This document shows, one piece after another, positions 10,443 through 22,028 of a DNA stretch of 64,000 bases. The notes below the pieces were generated by a model. The model searched no databases, was not told the origin of the DNA, and saw nothing but the letters and a program-made list of their open reading frames with translations. Where the stretch lies: assembly GCA_009781175.1 (NCBI GenBank), contig WQYQ01000002.1, forward strand, positions 62,001-126,000, in the 5' to 3' direction. A program made the position numbers and the translations under genes. The stretch comes from Betaproteobacteria bacterium (GTDB lineage: Bacteria; Pseudomonadota; Gammaproteobacteria; Burkholderiales; Rhodocyclaceae). The number at the start of each line of letters is the position of its first letter. Position 1 is the first letter of the stretch.

Positions 10443-11360
10443 TCACGCGAACTGAAGCGCAACTGCTTTCGCCAAGGTCGCAGGCACTGTGGAGTCCTGT
10501 TCAAAAGTGACCAGTTCCCATGCCGCAGCATCTTCAAGCAAGGCGCGCAGGATCTGATTATTCATTGCGTGACCCGACTTATGCGCGCTATAGGCTGCGA
10601 GTAAGGGATGCCCCGCCAGATAAAGATCCCCAATCGCATCGAGAACCTTGTGCTTCACGAACTCGTCGGCATAACGCAAACCATCGGCATTCAAAACCCG
10701 GTATTCGTCCATGACGATTGCGTTATCGAGACTGCCGCCGCGCGCCAAACCGTTGTCGCGCATATATTCGACTTCGTGCATAAAGCCGAAGGTCCGCGCG
10801 CGCGCAACATCGCGCGCATAGGATTGTTCCGCGAAGTCGACCGTCACTTCGGTTCCGGTGCGGTCGATCGCGGGATGATTAAACTGGATCGAAAACGCAA
10901 GGCGGAACCCATCGTGCGGCGCCAGACGCACCCACTTATCGCCATCCCGCACTTCAACCGTTTTTTTAACGCGCAAGAAGCGTTTTGGCGCAGGCTGGGC
11001 TTCGATGCCCGCGGACTGGATCAGAAACACGAAAGGCGCCGACGAGCCGTCGAGAATCGGAATTTCGGGGCCCTCGACATCGACATAGGCATTATCGACA
11101 CCGAGTCCCGCAAGTGCCGACATCAGATGTTCGACTGTGCCGATCTTCGCCGCGCCATTCTGCAAGCCCGAGCATAGACGCGTATCGACGACGGAATAAG
11201 GGCTTGCAGGAAGATCCACGGGCGGATTCAGATCTACGCGCCGGAACACAATCCCCGTGTCCACGGCGGCTGGCCGCAACGCCAGAGTGACCTTGATCCC
11301 GCTATGCAGACCGACTCCAGTTGTAGTCACAACAGACTTGAGGGTGCGCTGACGAATCAT
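10443..11360 (-). CDS. lpxC: UDP-3-O-acyl-N-acetylglucosamine deacetylase
   Basis: LpxC is the zinc-dependent deacetylase that commits UDP-GlcNAc to lipid A synthesis, so the organism makes lipopolysaccharide. The 305-residue length is typical. Zinc ligands and catalytic residues occur in the conserved segments [24 protein letters not shown] and HKSGHAMNN. The start chosen is ATG 11360 (MIRQRTLKS), with AGGGAG 8 nt upstream; a GTG at 11369 lies too close to that site. It follows ftsZ, the classic end of the dcw cluster, but a strong terminator stands between the two, so separate transcription is likely. Confidence 0.96.
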   Translation of the reverse strand: MIRQRTLKSVVTTTGVGLHSGIKVTLALRPAAVDTGIVFRRVDLNPPVDLPASPYSVVDTRLCSGLQNGAAKIGTVEHLMSALAGLGVDNAYVDVEGPEIPILDGSSAPFVFLIQSAGIEAQPAPKRFLRVKKTVEVRDGDKWVRLAPHDGFRLAFSIQFNHPAIDRTGTEVTVDFAEQSYARDVARARTFGFMHEVEYMRDNGLARGGSLDNAIVMDEYRVLNADGLRYADEFVKHKVLDAIGDLYLAGHPLLAAYSAHKSGHAMNNQILRALLEDAAAWELVTFEQDSTVPATLAKAVALQFA

Positions 11361-11419
11361 GGCCGCCACTCCCTAAACCAAATAGCTAAAACTATGGAAT
11401 TTTAGCATTCAAGCTGAAA

Positions 11420-11457
11420 CATGAAAAACAAAGGCCCTGGGATAAGCCCAGGGCCTC
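11420..11457 (-). terminator. Intrinsic terminator after ftsZ
   Basis: On the minus strand a 10-bp perfect stem, AGGCCCTGGG / CCCAGGGCCT with a 5-nt loop, is followed by TTGTTTTTC. It lies 20 nt past the ftsZ stop and ends the dcw transcript before lpxC. Confidence 0.9.
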
Positions 11458-11476
11458 GGAGCGAGGTCTATGCGAC

Positions 11477-12616
11477 TCAGTCCGCCTGCTTGCGCAGGAA
11501 AGCGGGAATATCCAAAGTACCGAAACCGTTCGCGCTCATCGCCTCCACCGTGCTGCGGCGATGCTGACGGCGAATTACCGCCGGCTGTTCGAGATCGGCG
11601 TAATTGACTTCGATACCGACATTGTCGGTTCCGGTGCGAATGACTTGCATCGGCGGTTTTTGCGCAGCGGCTTTTGCAACCCCCAAGCCGGTTGCAACCA
11701 CCGTAACGCGAATGCGATCTTCCATCGCATCATCGAATACCGTGCCATAAATGACGAAGGCATCCTGGTGGGCAAACGCACGCACAGTGCTCACCGCCTC
11801 GCGCACTTCGCTCATCTTCAAACTACGGCTCGCGGAAATATTGAGCAGCACACCGCGCGCGCCCGAAAGCTCGACGCCTTCGAGCAGCGGACAGCACGCG
11901 GCCTGTTCTGCTGCGATCCGCGCGCGATCCAGACCGGCAGCCTCCGCCGAGCCCATCATCGCGCGGCCCATTTCCGCCATCACGGTGCGCACGTCCTGGA
12001 AGTCGACGTTGACGAGGCCATGCACATTGATGATCTCGGCAATCCCGCCGACCGCATTGCGCAGCACGTTATCCGCCGAGCGGAAGCATTCTTCCACGCT
12101 CGCGTCATCGCCGTAGACTTCCATCAATTTCTCGTTGAGCACGACGATCAGGGAGTCGACATGCTTTCCAAGTTCTTCGATTCCGCTATCGGCAACGCGG
12201 CTGCGGTTTTCAAAATCGAAAGGCTTCGTCACGACGCCGACGGTCAAAATACCCATCTCGCGCGCGATCTCGGCAAACACCGGCGCCGCTCCGGTGCCCG
12301 TTCCGCCGCCCATGCCAGCAGTAATGAAAACCATATGCGCGCCTTCGAACGCGCTTGCGATCCGTTCGCGCGCATCCAATGCCGCGGTACGCCCCGCTTC
12401 GGGCTTCGCGCCCGCGCCCAGCCCTGTTTCGCCAAGCTGAATCTTGACAGGTGCGCTGCTGCGCTTGAGCGCCTGAGCGTCGGTGTTGGCGCAAATGAAA
12501 TCGACGCCCTTCACCCCTTCACGGATCATGTGGTCGACCGCATTGCCGCCGGCACCGCCAACGCCAACCACCTTGATGACAGTACCGGTCGCTTCCTTTT
12601 CCCTGATCTCGAACAT
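11477..12616 (-). CDS. ftsZ: Cell division GTPase FtsZ
   Basis: FtsZ is the tubulin homologue that polymerises into the division ring. The 379-residue protein has the tubulin signature GGGTGTG (residues 103-109), the N-terminal GVGGAGGNAVDHM nucleotide-binding segment, and the C-terminal peptide LDIPAFLRKQAD that docks FtsA/ZipA. The start ATG 12616 (MFEIREKEA) is preceded by a near-perfect AGGAGG at 8 nt; the longer frame is rejected. The 149-bp spacer before it is AT-rich and may hold a dedicated ftsZ promoter. Confidence 0.98.
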   Translation of the reverse strand: MFEIREKEATGTVIKVVGVGGAGGNAVDHMIREGVKGVDFICANTDAQALKRSSAPVKIQLGETGLGAGAKPEAGRTAALDARERIASAFEGAHMVFITAGMGGGTGTGAAPVFAEIAREMGILTVGVVTKPFDFENRSRVADSGIEELGKHVDSLIVVLNEKLMEVYGDDASVEECFRSADNVLRNAVGGIAEIINVHGLVNVDFQDVRTVMAEMGRAMMGSAEAAGLDRARIAAEQAACCPLLEGVELSGARGVLLNISASRSLKMSEVREAVSTVRAFAHQDAFVIYGTVFDDAMEDRIRVTVVATGLGVAKAAAQKPPMQVIRTGTDNVGIEVNYADLEQPAVIRRQHRRSTVEAMSANGFGTLDIPAFLRKQAD

Positions 12617-12765
12617 CCGAATTGCCTCCTCACTCAACCGGCAGCAGCAGCCTGCACGCTTTTAACAGGACCACCTAAATATAGTGCGCCGGCGAAATTT
12701 TATAACTAAATATTGGTGTCAAGCTATAGATTTTGTCGAAAGTGACAAATATATCGTCGCCTATG
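12617..12765 (-). promoter_or_regulatory. AT-rich ftsA-ftsZ spacer, probable ftsZ promoter region
   Basis: This spacer is strikingly AT-rich within a GC-rich cluster whose other genes mostly overlap. On the minus strand it contains a perfect TTGACA, downstream TATAAA and TATATT boxes, and an inverted repeat TTTGTC-N6-GACAAA (12732-12749). The TTGACA-to-TATAAA/TAAAAT distances (12-14 nt) are short, so the exact promoter cannot be fixed. An extra ftsZ promoter here would match the known need for excess FtsZ. Confidence 0.4.
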
Positions 12766-13995
12766 TCAGAAATTGCGTTCCAGCCACGCCATGACTCGCT
12801 GGAACGTCTGTTTTACATTGCGTGTTTCACGTGCCTGCATCCCTCGCCGGCGTTGCGCGGCCCCTTCGAAAAGCAGCCCCATTGCATTCGCGTACTGCGG
12901 ATGACAAACCATGTCCGCAAGACTGCCCTGGTAATTCGGGATTCCGATGCGGACCGGGGTATGAAAAATCTCTTCACCCAATTCGACCACACCCGCCAAC
13001 ACCGCCGAGCCTCCCGTCAGAACAAGCCCGGAAGAAAGCAGCTCCTCATATCCGCTGCGGCGCAACTCTCCTTGGACCAACTCGAAGAGTTCCGATACGC
13101 GCGGCTCGATCACATCGGCCAATGCCTGGCGCGAAAGCTTGCGCGCCGCCCGCTCGCCAACGCTTGGCACATCGATCATCGCTTCGGGATCGACGAGCGC
13201 GGGCATCGCCACGCCATGACGAATCTTGATGTCTTCCGCCTCCGCCGTCGGCGTGCGTAACGCCATTGCGATATCGTTCGTGATCTGATCGCCCGCCACG
13301 GGGATGACCGCCGTGTGACGAATCGCCCCCTGCGTGAAGACTGCGATGTCGGTCGTGCCGCCGCCAATATCGACGAGACAGACGCCAAGCTCCTTTTCGT
13401 CCTCCGACAGCGTTGCAAAGCTCGATGCCAGCGGCTGCAACACGAGGTCGACGACCTCAAGCCCGCAACGGCGCACACACTTGATCAGATTCTGCGCGGC
13501 GGACACCGCGCCCGTAATGATGTGCACCTTCACTTCGAGCTTGACGCCGCTCATGCCGATCGGCTCGCGCACGCCGTCCTGGCCGTCGATGATGAATTCC
13601 TGGGTCAGGATATGCAAAATCTGCTGATCGGCCGGAATCGGCATCGCGCGCGCGACTTCAATGACGCGCTCGACATCAAGCGGCGTCACCTCCTTATCCT
13701 TGATCGCCACCATGCCGTTACTGTTAAAGCTGCGGATATGGCTGCCGGCGATGCCGGTATACACATCGCGAATCTTGCAGTTGGCCATCAGCTCAACTTC
13801 CTGCACGACACGCGAAATCGCATCCACGGTCGCTTCGATGTTGACGACCACGCCTTTACGCAGACCACTCGACGGCTGCGAGGTCGCACCAACCACCTCG
13901 AGACGGCCATCCGGCCTCAGCTCACCGACAAGGCAGGTGATTTTCGAAGTGCCGATGTCCAGCCCGACGATCAGATCCTTATGTTCCTTACTCAT
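12766..13995 (-). CDS. ftsA: Cell division protein FtsA
   Basis: FtsA is the actin-like ATPase that tethers FtsZ to the membrane and recruits later division proteins. The 409-residue product begins MSKEHKDLIVGLDIGTSKI, with the phosphate-1 loop of the actin fold. The phosphate-2 motif appears as LVDIGGGTTDIAVF and the adenosine motif as LTGGSAVLAG. The C-terminus ends in an amphipathic, basic segment (FQRVMAWLERNF) that acts as the membrane anchor. The start ATG 13995 overlaps the ftsQ stop by 4 nt (ATGA). Confidence 0.97.
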   Translation of the reverse strand: MSKEHKDLIVGLDIGTSKITCLVGELRPDGRLEVVGATSQPSSGLRKGVVVNIEATVDAISRVVQEVELMANCKIRDVYTGIAGSHIRSFNSNGMVAIKDKEVTPLDVERVIEVARAMPIPADQQILHILTQEFIIDGQDGVREPIGMSGVKLEVKVHIITGAVSAAQNLIKCVRRCGLEVVDLVLQPLASSFATLSEDEKELGVCLVDIGGGTTDIAVFTQGAIRHTAVIPVAGDQITNDIAMALRTPTAEAEDIKIRHGVAMPALVDPEAMIDVPSVGERAARKLSRQALADVIEPRVSELFELVQGELRRSGYEELLSSGLVLTGGSAVLAGVVELGEEIFHTPVRIGIPNYQGSLADMVCHPQYANAMGLLFEGAAQRRRGMQARETRNVKQTFQRVMAWLERNF

Positions 13996-14819
13996 TGCTT
14001 GCCTCTGCTGGGGGGAAGAGTGGCATCGGCCACACGCACCGCAAATCCACTGGGATAACGAAGATCCGCTACGCTCGGCTTGCCTGGCAATTTGCTCCGG
14101 GCCTCGGGCCATGCGGAAACGAAACGCGACAAACGCGAAGCGAGCGGCTCCTGGGCTTGTTCTTTGCCAAGCTCCACGACCAGCCCATCGGACAAATGCA
14201 ACTGCCACGCCTCACGCGGAGAAAGCGCAACCGCTGCGATTTGCAGTTTGAGCGGTACAACTTTTTCGGAGAATTGTTTGTAATGCTCCAACACCTCGCC
14301 CGCCGAACCTTCGGGGCCAGCAAACACCGGCATCCTGGCATTACTGGCCGCGGTAAACACTTCGCCGAACTGGTTCACCAGGCGCATATCTCCGCTGTCG
14401 CCGGACTTCCAGTAAGCCACCGCGACATGTTCTTCGAGCACGACCTCAAGCGTCGCGGGCCAGACGCGCCGCACTTCGGCGTGCCGGACCCAGGGCAGCT
14501 TTTCGAGCGCCGCGCGCGCATCGTCGAGCTTGAGGTTAAAGAAATTATTGCCATGCAGGCTGGAGCGCGCCGCGTACTCCAACTGTGCCGTCGTCACCTG
14601 CGACAAGGGCGATACCACCAGCACTTCCCTGAAACTGAAAATCGGCAGCGACAAGGCCAGCTTCACTGCCGCATAACCGATTGCGATCGAAGCGGCCAGC
14701 AACACCATATCGGCGAGCGGATTCATCCACTCGGGCCGATGCCAAAGACCGCGCGGCTCGCTCGCATTCGGTGTGCGGGCGGGCCCAGAACGGCCAAAGG
14801 CGGGTTGGTGTTCAGCCAA
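13992..14819 (-). CDS. ftsQ: Cell division protein FtsQ
   Basis: FtsQ is a single-pass inner-membrane protein linking early and late divisome parts through FtsB/FtsL. A short cytoplasmic part precedes the membrane helix MVLLAASIAIGYAAVKLALSL. Then come the POTRA domain (FSFREVLVVSPLSQVTTAQLEY) and the beta domain with NFFNLKLDDARAALEKLPWV and the KLPWVRHAEVRRVWP motif. The start is uncertain: TTG 14819, preceded by AGGGGC and overlapping ddl by 8 nt, gives 275 residues; an ATG at 14726 gives 244; an upstream ATG at 14876 would overlap ddl by 65 nt. The 3' end overlaps ftsA by 4 nt. Confidence 0.9.
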   Translation of the reverse strand: MAEHQPAFGRSGPARTPNASEPRGLWHRPEWMNPLADMVLLAASIAIGYAAVKLALSLPIFSFREVLVVSPLSQVTTAQLEYAARSSLHGNNFFNLKLDDARAALEKLPWVRHAEVRRVWPATLEVVLEEHVAVAYWKSGDSGDMRLVNQFGEVFTAASNARMPVFAGPEGSAGEVLEHYKQFSEKVVPLKLQIAAVALSPREAWQLHLSDGLVVELGKEQAQEPLASRLSRFVSAWPEARSKLPGKPSVADLRYPSGFAVRVADATLPPSRGKQ

Positions 14820-15732
14820 GACTTGCCCCTTGCAGAATTTCGAGACACAGCGCTTCGAAAGAAACTCCCGCGGCACGCGCCGCCATGGGGACCAGGGAAT
14901 GCGAAGTCATGCCCGGCGCGGTGTTCATTTCGAGAAACGAAAAACTACCGTCGGCGCGCAGCATCACATCGGCGCGTCCCCAGCCACGGCAACCAAGCAC
15001 GCGAAACGCACGCAATGCAGCCGCGCAGATCTGCTCATCGACCGCGGCGGCAATACCCGCAGGGCAGTGATAGTGCACGGCATCGGTGAAATATTTGTTC
15101 TCGTAGTCGTACTTGCCTTCCGGCGCTTCGATACGCACGAGCGGCAAAACCCGGTCGCCGAGCACGGCGGCGGTCAACTCCTGCCCGGCGATGAATTTTT
15201 CCGCGATGACAAGCGAATCGGATTTGCAGGCCAGCGCGAAGGCCGCATTCAATGCGGCGGCGCTGTCCACTTTCGTCACGCCGATCGAAGAACCTTCGCG
15301 CGCCGGTTTCACGATCAGGGGCAAGCCAAGTTCATCGACCACTGCGGCAAGATCGCTTTCCGGCGTCAACACCCGATAGCGCGGCGTCGGCACGCCGCTC
15401 GCAAGCCACACGAGTTTCGTCCGCCACTTGTCCATCGCCAGGGCGGAGGCCATGACGCCGCTTCCCGTATAAGGCACGCCTAGGGTTTCGAGCACGCCTT
15501 GCACTGTGCCATCCTCGCCGAAGCGGCCGTGCAATACGATGAAAGCGCGTGCGAAGCCGAGCCGTTTGATCTCCCATATTGGCTGCTCGGCCGGATCAAA
15601 AGCATGCGCATCGACACCCTGCGCTTTGAGCGCGGCCAGCACGGCTTCGCCCGAAAGCAGCGAAATCTTGCGCTCGGCGGAGTTCCCGCCCATCAGCACC
15701 GCAACCCTGCCAAGCTGTTTTACGTCACCCAT
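14812..15732 (-). CDS. ddl: D-alanine--D-alanine ligase
   Basis: This ATP-grasp ligase makes the D-Ala-D-Ala dipeptide of peptidoglycan. The 306-residue length is that of DdlB. Conserved features are the N-terminal VLMGGNSAERKISLLSG, the HGRFGEDGTVQG loop, LPLIVKPAREGSSIGV for ATP binding and FLEMNTAPGMTSHSLVP near the end, carrying the metal-binding Glu and Asn. It starts 5 nt after murC. In many related clusters murB lies between murC and ddl; here it does not. Confidence 0.96.
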   Translation of the reverse strand: MGDVKQLGRVAVLMGGNSAERKISLLSGEAVLAALKAQGVDAHAFDPAEQPIWEIKRLGFARAFIVLHGRFGEDGTVQGVLETLGVPYTGSGVMASALAMDKWRTKLVWLASGVPTPRYRVLTPESDLAAVVDELGLPLIVKPAREGSSIGVTKVDSAAALNAAFALACKSDSLVIAEKFIAGQELTAAVLGDRVLPLVRIEAPEGKYDYENKYFTDAVHYHCPAGIAAAVDEQICAAALRAFRVLGCRGWGRADVMLRADGSFSFLEMNTAPGMTSHSLVPMAARAAGVSFEALCLEILQGASLG

Positions 15733-15737
15733 ATTGC

Positions 15738-17126
<1,389 letters not shown>

Positions 17127-17211
17127 TTCCTGCGACCGCGAACCGAAAAGAAAAATATGCGATTGTACTTACAGATCACTTCGCTCCGCTCCGAATGTTC
17201 ATTTTGTTTCA

Positions 17212-18306
17212 TCATGCCGCCCTCTTTTCCGCCGTCAGCGACTCAAGAATTTCAGTGATCCGCTCGATCGCATCGCGCCGGCCGAGGCACCGCGCGGTCT
17301 GCGCCATCGCCAGGCAACGCGCGCGATCAAGCCCCGCCAGGCAGCGCGCGAGCGACTCTCCACTCAGCTCGGCCTGCGGCAGATAAATCGCCGCGCCCGC
17401 GCGCGCGAGCAGCTCCGCGTTGTCGCGCTGATGCGAAGTCGTCGACACCACCAGCGGCACGAGCACACTCGCGACACCCGCCGCGGTCAACTCGGCCACG
17501 GTAATCGCGCCGGCCCGGCAAATCACTAGATCCGCCGCGGCCAGGCGCTCCGGCATGTCGTCGATGAAATCGCGCAGTTCCGCCTCGACGCCAGCCTGCC
17601 GATACGCCACGCGCAGCGCATCGATATGCGCCTTGCCGGATTGATGCGTCACGCGCGGACGCGCCTCCGCCGGCAATTGCGCCAAAGCTTGCGGCATCGC
17701 TTCGTTCAAAACCCGCGCGCCGAGGCTTCCGCCCACAACCAGCACGCGCAGCGGCCCGCTGCGTTGCGCATAGCGCTGCTCGGGATCGGGCAGGGCGCAA
17801 ATTTCCCGCCGCACCGGATTTCCGGTCACGACGGCCTTGTTTGCGAGCGCACCGAAATTTCCCTCAAAACCAAACAGCACCCGGCGCGCGAAAGGCGCCA
17901 GCAAACGGTTCGAAAGCAAGGGCGCGGCATCGGCATTAACCAGGGCCAGCGGCCGTTTGCCGAGCCCCGCCACGATACCGCCCGGAACCGTGACGTAGCC
18001 ACCCATGCCGAGCACAACATCGGGACGCGCCTCGCGCATCAGCGCGCGCACGCGCCAAAGGCTGCGCAGAAAAGCCAGGGCGCCGCCGAACGCATGTTTG
18101 AGCCCCTTGCCGCGCAGCCCCGCAAAGGCGATCGTGTCGAGCCGAAACCCGTGACGCGGCACAAGTTCGCGCTCCATGCCGTGCGCGGTGCCGAGCCAGC
18201 GGATCCGCCAGCCGCGCTCCTGCATCGCGCTCGCGATCGCCAGCCCGGGGAAGATGTGCCCTCCCGTTCCGCCCGCCATCACCATCAATGTGCGCGTGGC
18301 GCTCAT
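17212..18306 (-). CDS. murG: Undecaprenyldiphospho-muramoylpentapeptide beta-N-acetylglucosaminyltransferase
   Basis: MurG is the peripheral glycosyltransferase that converts lipid I to lipid II on the inner face of the membrane. The 364-residue enzyme has the [14 protein letters not shown] glycine loop at the N-terminus, the [13 protein letters not shown] segment, and the C-terminal UDP-GlcNAc site with [20 protein letters not shown]. The start ATG 18306 overlaps the ftsW stop by 4 nt (ATGA). Confidence 0.97.
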   Translation of the reverse strand: MSATRTLMVMAGGTGGHIFPGLAIASAMQERGWRIRWLGTAHGMERELVPRHGFRLDTIAFAGLRGKGLKHAFGGALAFLRSLWRVRALMREARPDVVLGMGGYVTVPGGIVAGLGKRPLALVNADAAPLLSNRLLAPFARRVLFGFEGNFGALANKAVVTGNPVRREICALPDPEQRYAQRSGPLRVLVVGGSLGARVLNEAMPQALAQLPAEARPRVTHQSGKAHIDALRVAYRQAGVEAELRDFIDDMPERLAAADLVICRAGAITVAELTAAGVASVLVPLVVSTTSHQRDNAELLARAGAAIYLPQAELSGESLARCLAGLDRARCLAMAQTARCLGRRDAIERITEILESLTAEKRAA

Positions 18307-19544
18307 GCCCGGCCTCCGCGCATGAGCTGACGGTTTTCCCAATCAATACGCAGCACGACCGCAAGCGCGAGACAGTTCGCCAAAATGCCCGAGCCGCCAA
18401 AACTCATCAGCGGCAAGGTCAGGCCCTTGGTCGGCAAGAGGCCCATGTTCACGCCCATGTTGATGAAGGACTGCACGCCAAGCCAGATTCCGATGCCTTG
18501 CGCGACCAGACCGGCGAAGTGCCGTTCGAGCGCATGCGCCTGGCGGCCGATCGAGAAACAGCGCAGCACCAATATCGCAAACGCGGCGATCACGGCCGCG
18601 ACACCGGCGAAACCGAGTTCCTCCGCGATCACGGCGAGCAGGAAGTCGGTATGCGCTTCGGGCAGATAGAAAAGCTTTTCGATGCTCGCGCCCAAACCGA
18701 CCCCCGTCCATTCGCCGCGACCGAACGCGATCAAGGCATGCGAGAGCTGATAGCCTTTACCGAAAGAGTCCTGCCACGGGTCCATGAAGCCCAGCACGCG
18801 TTCGCGCCGGTAAGGCGAGAGCCAGATCAGCAAGACAAAACCGACCAAGGCGACAACGATCAGCAAGACGAAGATGCGCGCGTTGATGCCGCCAAGGAAA
18901 AGCACGCCAAAGGCAATCGCCGTAATCACGACGAACGCGCCAAAATCCGGCTCGCGCAGCAGCAAGGCGCCGACGAACAGAATCATCGCGGTCAGCGGCA
19001 GGAATGCGCGGCGGAAACTTTTCATCTGTCCGAGTTTGCGCACCGTGTAATCGGCGGCATACAGCGAGACCGCGAGCTTCATCAATTCCGACGGCTGCAA
19101 ATTGGCCACGCCAAACCCGATCCAGCGCCGCGCGCCATTTACATCGCGGCCCACATGCGGAATCAATACGGCAAGCAACAGCACGACGCCGACCGCAAAA
19201 CCATACGGTGCCAGTTTCTGCAATTGCGTTGTCGGCACACGAAAGACCAATGCGCCCGCGACCAGTCCGATCACCAGAAAAACGACATGCCGAATCAAAA
19301 AGTACATCGGCTGATAACCGGAAAAACGGCTGCCCTCGGCGGTTGCGATCGAAGCCGAATACACCATGACGACGCCCAGCAGCAACAAGGTGGCAGCAGA
19401 CCAGATCAAGGCCGGATCGAGTTCGCGCGGCGTCTGCGCGACGCCCACGAGACGACCGACGGCGCGGCTTGCCGCGTGATGCCCCATCGGCAAGGCGGGC
19501 TCCGAGCGCCCCAGGAAAATACCGAACCGTTCCCGCAGATTCAT
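18303..19544 (-). CDS. ftsW: Lipid II polymerase FtsW (SEDS family)
   Basis: FtsW is the polytopic SEDS glycosyltransferase that polymerises septal peptidoglycan with its partner FtsI. The 413-residue product shows about ten hydrophobic segments and the SEDS signatures YSASIA near the first helix, AEELGFAG, and the C-terminal [18 protein letters not shown]. The start ATG 19544 (MNLRERFG) overlaps the murD stop by 4 nt. Placement between murD and murG, rather than near rodA partners, supports FtsW over RodA. Confidence 0.95.
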   Translation of the reverse strand: MNLRERFGIFLGRSEPALPMGHHAASRAVGRLVGVAQTPRELDPALIWSAATLLLLGVVMVYSASIATAEGSRFSGYQPMYFLIRHVVFLVIGLVAGALVFRVPTTQLQKLAPYGFAVGVVLLLAVLIPHVGRDVNGARRWIGFGVANLQPSELMKLAVSLYAADYTVRKLGQMKSFRRAFLPLTAMILFVGALLLREPDFGAFVVITAIAFGVLFLGGINARIFVLLIVVALVGFVLLIWLSPYRRERVLGFMDPWQDSFGKGYQLSHALIAFGRGEWTGVGLGASIEKLFYLPEAHTDFLLAVIAEELGFAGVAAVIAAFAILVLRCFSIGRQAHALERHFAGLVAQGIGIWLGVQSFINMGVNMGLLPTKGLTLPLMSFGGSGILANCLALAVVLRIDWENRQLMRGGRA

Positions 19545-20923
19545 ATGCGGACCACTCCAGGCAATGCCCACGCCGCCGCGCAAAACACCTCGGCACGGTG
19601 CGCATAATTACGGAACATGTCGAGGCTCGCGCACGCCGGCGAAAGCAGTACAACGTCACCCGGCACGGCGCGCGCATTCGCTTCGCGCACGGCAGTGGGC
19701 AAATCATCCGCGAACACCAGTTCGACTCCGCTGGCGGCGACTGCCTCGGCAATCCGGCGCGCATCGCGGCCAATCAAAATCACGGCACGCGCATGCGCGG
19801 CCAGGGCGTCGCGCAGCGGGGTGAAATCCTGCCCCTTGCCGTCGCCACCCGCGATCAGCACGACCTTGCAACCCAGACCTTCGAGCGCGGCCAGCGTCGC
19901 GCCGACATTGGTGCCTTTCGAATCGTCGTAGAAGCGGACGCCGTCGCCGCGCTCGGCGATCTTTTCGACACGATGCGGCAGACCGCGGAAATTACGCAGA
20001 CCTTCGATCATCGCGGGCATCGGCAAACCGATCGCGTCACCGAGCGCCAGCGCGGCCAAGGCATTGGCGACGTTATGCTCGCCGGCGAGCGGCAAGGCGT
20101 CACGCGCGAGCAGGGGTTCCTGACCGCGCGCCAGCCAACGCACACCACGCGTATCGATCACGCCGAAGTCATCGCGCTGCGTCGGCCGGTCGGTACCGAA
20201 AGTGAATACCCGCATGCCTGCGCGGCGCATTGCGACAACGCGCGCGTCCTGGCGATTCAGAACTTGAGCCGCGGCGCCGTCGAAAATACGCGCCTTCGCG
20301 GCGGCATAATCGTCGAGCCCGGTGTAGCGGTCGAGATGATCATCGCTGATGTTGAGCACACTTGCGGCATCCGGCGCCAGGCTGTGAACCGTTTCAAGCT
20401 GGAAACTCGACAATTCAAGCACCCAAGCCTGCGCGGGCCGTTTTTCATCGGCACGGCGCAGCCACTCGTCGAGCGCGGCGGGGCTGATATTGCCGGCCAC
20501 CGCGGTTTCCAAGCCTGCCGCGCGGCACAAAGCCCCCATCAAACTTGTCGTCGTCGTTTTGCCGTTCGTGCCGGTAATCGCAATCAGCTTCGGACGGGGC
20601 CGCACAGCATTCAAAACCTGCGCAAACAACTCGATTTCGCCGGTGATCGGAATACCGCGCCGCACGGCGGCTTGCACGACCGCTTCACGCTGCGACAGGC
20701 CGGGGCTGATCGCCAATAGCGTCACTCCGTCGAGCAGGGATTCCGTAAACGGGCCGCACACCACTTCCACGCCAGCGAGCGCCCGCACGGTAGCGATGCC
20801 CGGCGGCTGCGCGCGCGAGTCCGCCACCCGCACACGCGCGCCTTCGCGCGCCAGATGCCGCGCCAGAGCGAGCCCTGATTCACCTGAACCCAGCACGAGA
20901 ACGAGACGGCCTGTGAATTCCAT
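19541..20923 (-). CDS. murD: UDP-N-acetylmuramoylalanine--D-glutamate ligase
   Basis: MurD adds D-glutamate to UDP-MurNAc-L-Ala. The 460-residue protein shows the N-terminal [15 protein letters not shown] dinucleotide-like fold, P-loop [13 protein letters not shown], the FRGLPHRVE motif and [11 protein letters not shown] near residue 335, all typical of MurD. The start is ATG 20923, 6 nt after the mraY stop. Its stop overlaps ftsW. Confidence 0.97.
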   Translation of the reverse strand: MEFTGRLVLVLGSGESGLALARHLAREGARVRVADSRAQPPGIATVRALAGVEVVCGPFTESLLDGVTLLAISPGLSQREAVVQAAVRRGIPITGEIELFAQVLNAVRPRPKLIAITGTNGKTTTTSLMGALCRAAGLETAVAGNISPAALDEWLRRADEKRPAQAWVLELSSFQLETVHSLAPDAASVLNISDDHLDRYTGLDDYAAAKARIFDGAAAQVLNRQDARVVAMRRAGMRVFTFGTDRPTQRDDFGVIDTRGVRWLARGQEPLLARDALPLAGEHNVANALAALALGDAIGLPMPAMIEGLRNFRGLPHRVEKIAERGDGVRFYDDSKGTNVGATLAALEGLGCKVVLIAGGDGKGQDFTPLRDALAAHARAVILIGRDARRIAEAVAASGVELVFADDLPTAVREANARAVPGDVVLLSPACASLDMFRNYAHRAEVFCAAAWALPGVVRI

Positions 20924-20929
20924 AAACGC

Positions 20930-22018
20930 TTAGCGCAGCTTCAAGGTCGACAGCCCGAACAACACGAGCATCAAAGTGATGATCCAAAAACGCACGACAA
21001 CCTGCGTTTCCTTCCACCCGCTCAACTCATAGTGGTGGTGCAGCGGCGCCATGCGGAAAATCCGCTTGCCGCCCGAATATTTGAAATACCCGACCTGAAC
21101 CATGACGGACAGCGCTTCGGCAACAAAGAGCCCGCCCATGATGAAAAGCACGATTTCCTGACGCACGATCACGGCGACGGTCCCCATCGCGGCGCCCAGC
21201 GCCAGCGCCCCGACATCGCCCATGAACACATCCGCCGGATAGGCGTTGAACCACAGGAAACCGAGACCCGCGCCGCACAAGGCGCCGCAGAACACGGCCA
21301 ACTCCCCGGCTCCCGCGATAAAGGGCACACCGAGGTATTTCGAGAACACCGCATGGCCCGCCACGTAGGCGAAGACCGCGAGCGCCGCCGAGACCATCAC
21401 GGTCGGCATGATCGCGAGACCATCGAGCCCATCGGTCAAGTTCACCGCGTGGCCTGTCCCATTGATAACGAAATAAGTCAGCACAATAAAACCGAATATC
21501 CCAAGCGGATAAGCAACCGTCTTGAAGAAAGGCACGATCAGTTCGGTTTCGGCAAAGTCGGTCGCGCTCAGACCCAGATAAACCGCCGCGCCCCCCGCGA
21601 TCAGCGAAGTCCACAAATACTTCCAGCGCGAGGCCAAGCCTTTGGGATCGCGATGCACGACCTTGCGCCAATCGTCGACCCAGCCGACCGCCCCGAAACC
21701 GAGCGTCACAAACAGCACAACCCAGATATAGCGATTCTTCAAATCGCCCCACAGCAATGTCGTCACCCCGATCGCAATCAAAATCAAAGCGCCGCCCATC
21801 GTGGGCGTGCCGGCCTTCGTCAAATGCGACTTGGGACCATCGTCGCGCACGGCCTGGCCGATTTTTTTGGCGGCCAGCCAACGGATCAGACCGGGACCGA
21901 AGATGAACGAAATCATCAGGGCCGTCAGCGCCGCGAGCATCGTCCGCAGCGTGATGTAGCCAAAAACATTGAAGGCACGGATATCTTTACCGAGCCAGAG
22001 CGCAAGTTCGAGCAGCAT
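20930..22018 (-). CDS. mraY: Phospho-N-acetylmuramoyl-pentapeptide transferase
   Basis: MraY transfers phospho-MurNAc-pentapeptide to undecaprenyl phosphate, forming lipid I in the inner membrane. The 362-residue protein has about ten transmembrane segments. Key motifs are the cytoplasmic loop with [17 protein letters not shown] with the aspartate pair, [10 protein letters not shown], and the [11 protein letters not shown] segment before the last helix. The start is ATG 22018, 10 nt after murF. Confidence 0.97.
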   Translation of the reverse strand: MLLELALWLGKDIRAFNVFGYITLRTMLAALTALMISFIFGPGLIRWLAAKKIGQAVRDDGPKSHLTKAGTPTMGGALILIAIGVTTLLWGDLKNRYIWVVLFVTLGFGAVGWVDDWRKVVHRDPKGLASRWKYLWTSLIAGGAAVYLGLSATDFAETELIVPFFKTVAYPLGIFGFIVLTYFVINGTGHAVNLTDGLDGLAIMPTVMVSAALAVFAYVAGHAVFSKYLGVPFIAGAGELAVFCGALCGAGLGFLWFNAYPADVFMGDVGALALGAAMGTVAVIVRQEIVLFIMGGLFVAEALSVMVQVGYFKYSGGKRIFRMAPLHHHYELSGWKETQVVVRFWIITLMLVLFGLSTLKLR

Positions 22019-22028
22019 GCAGCTTGCC

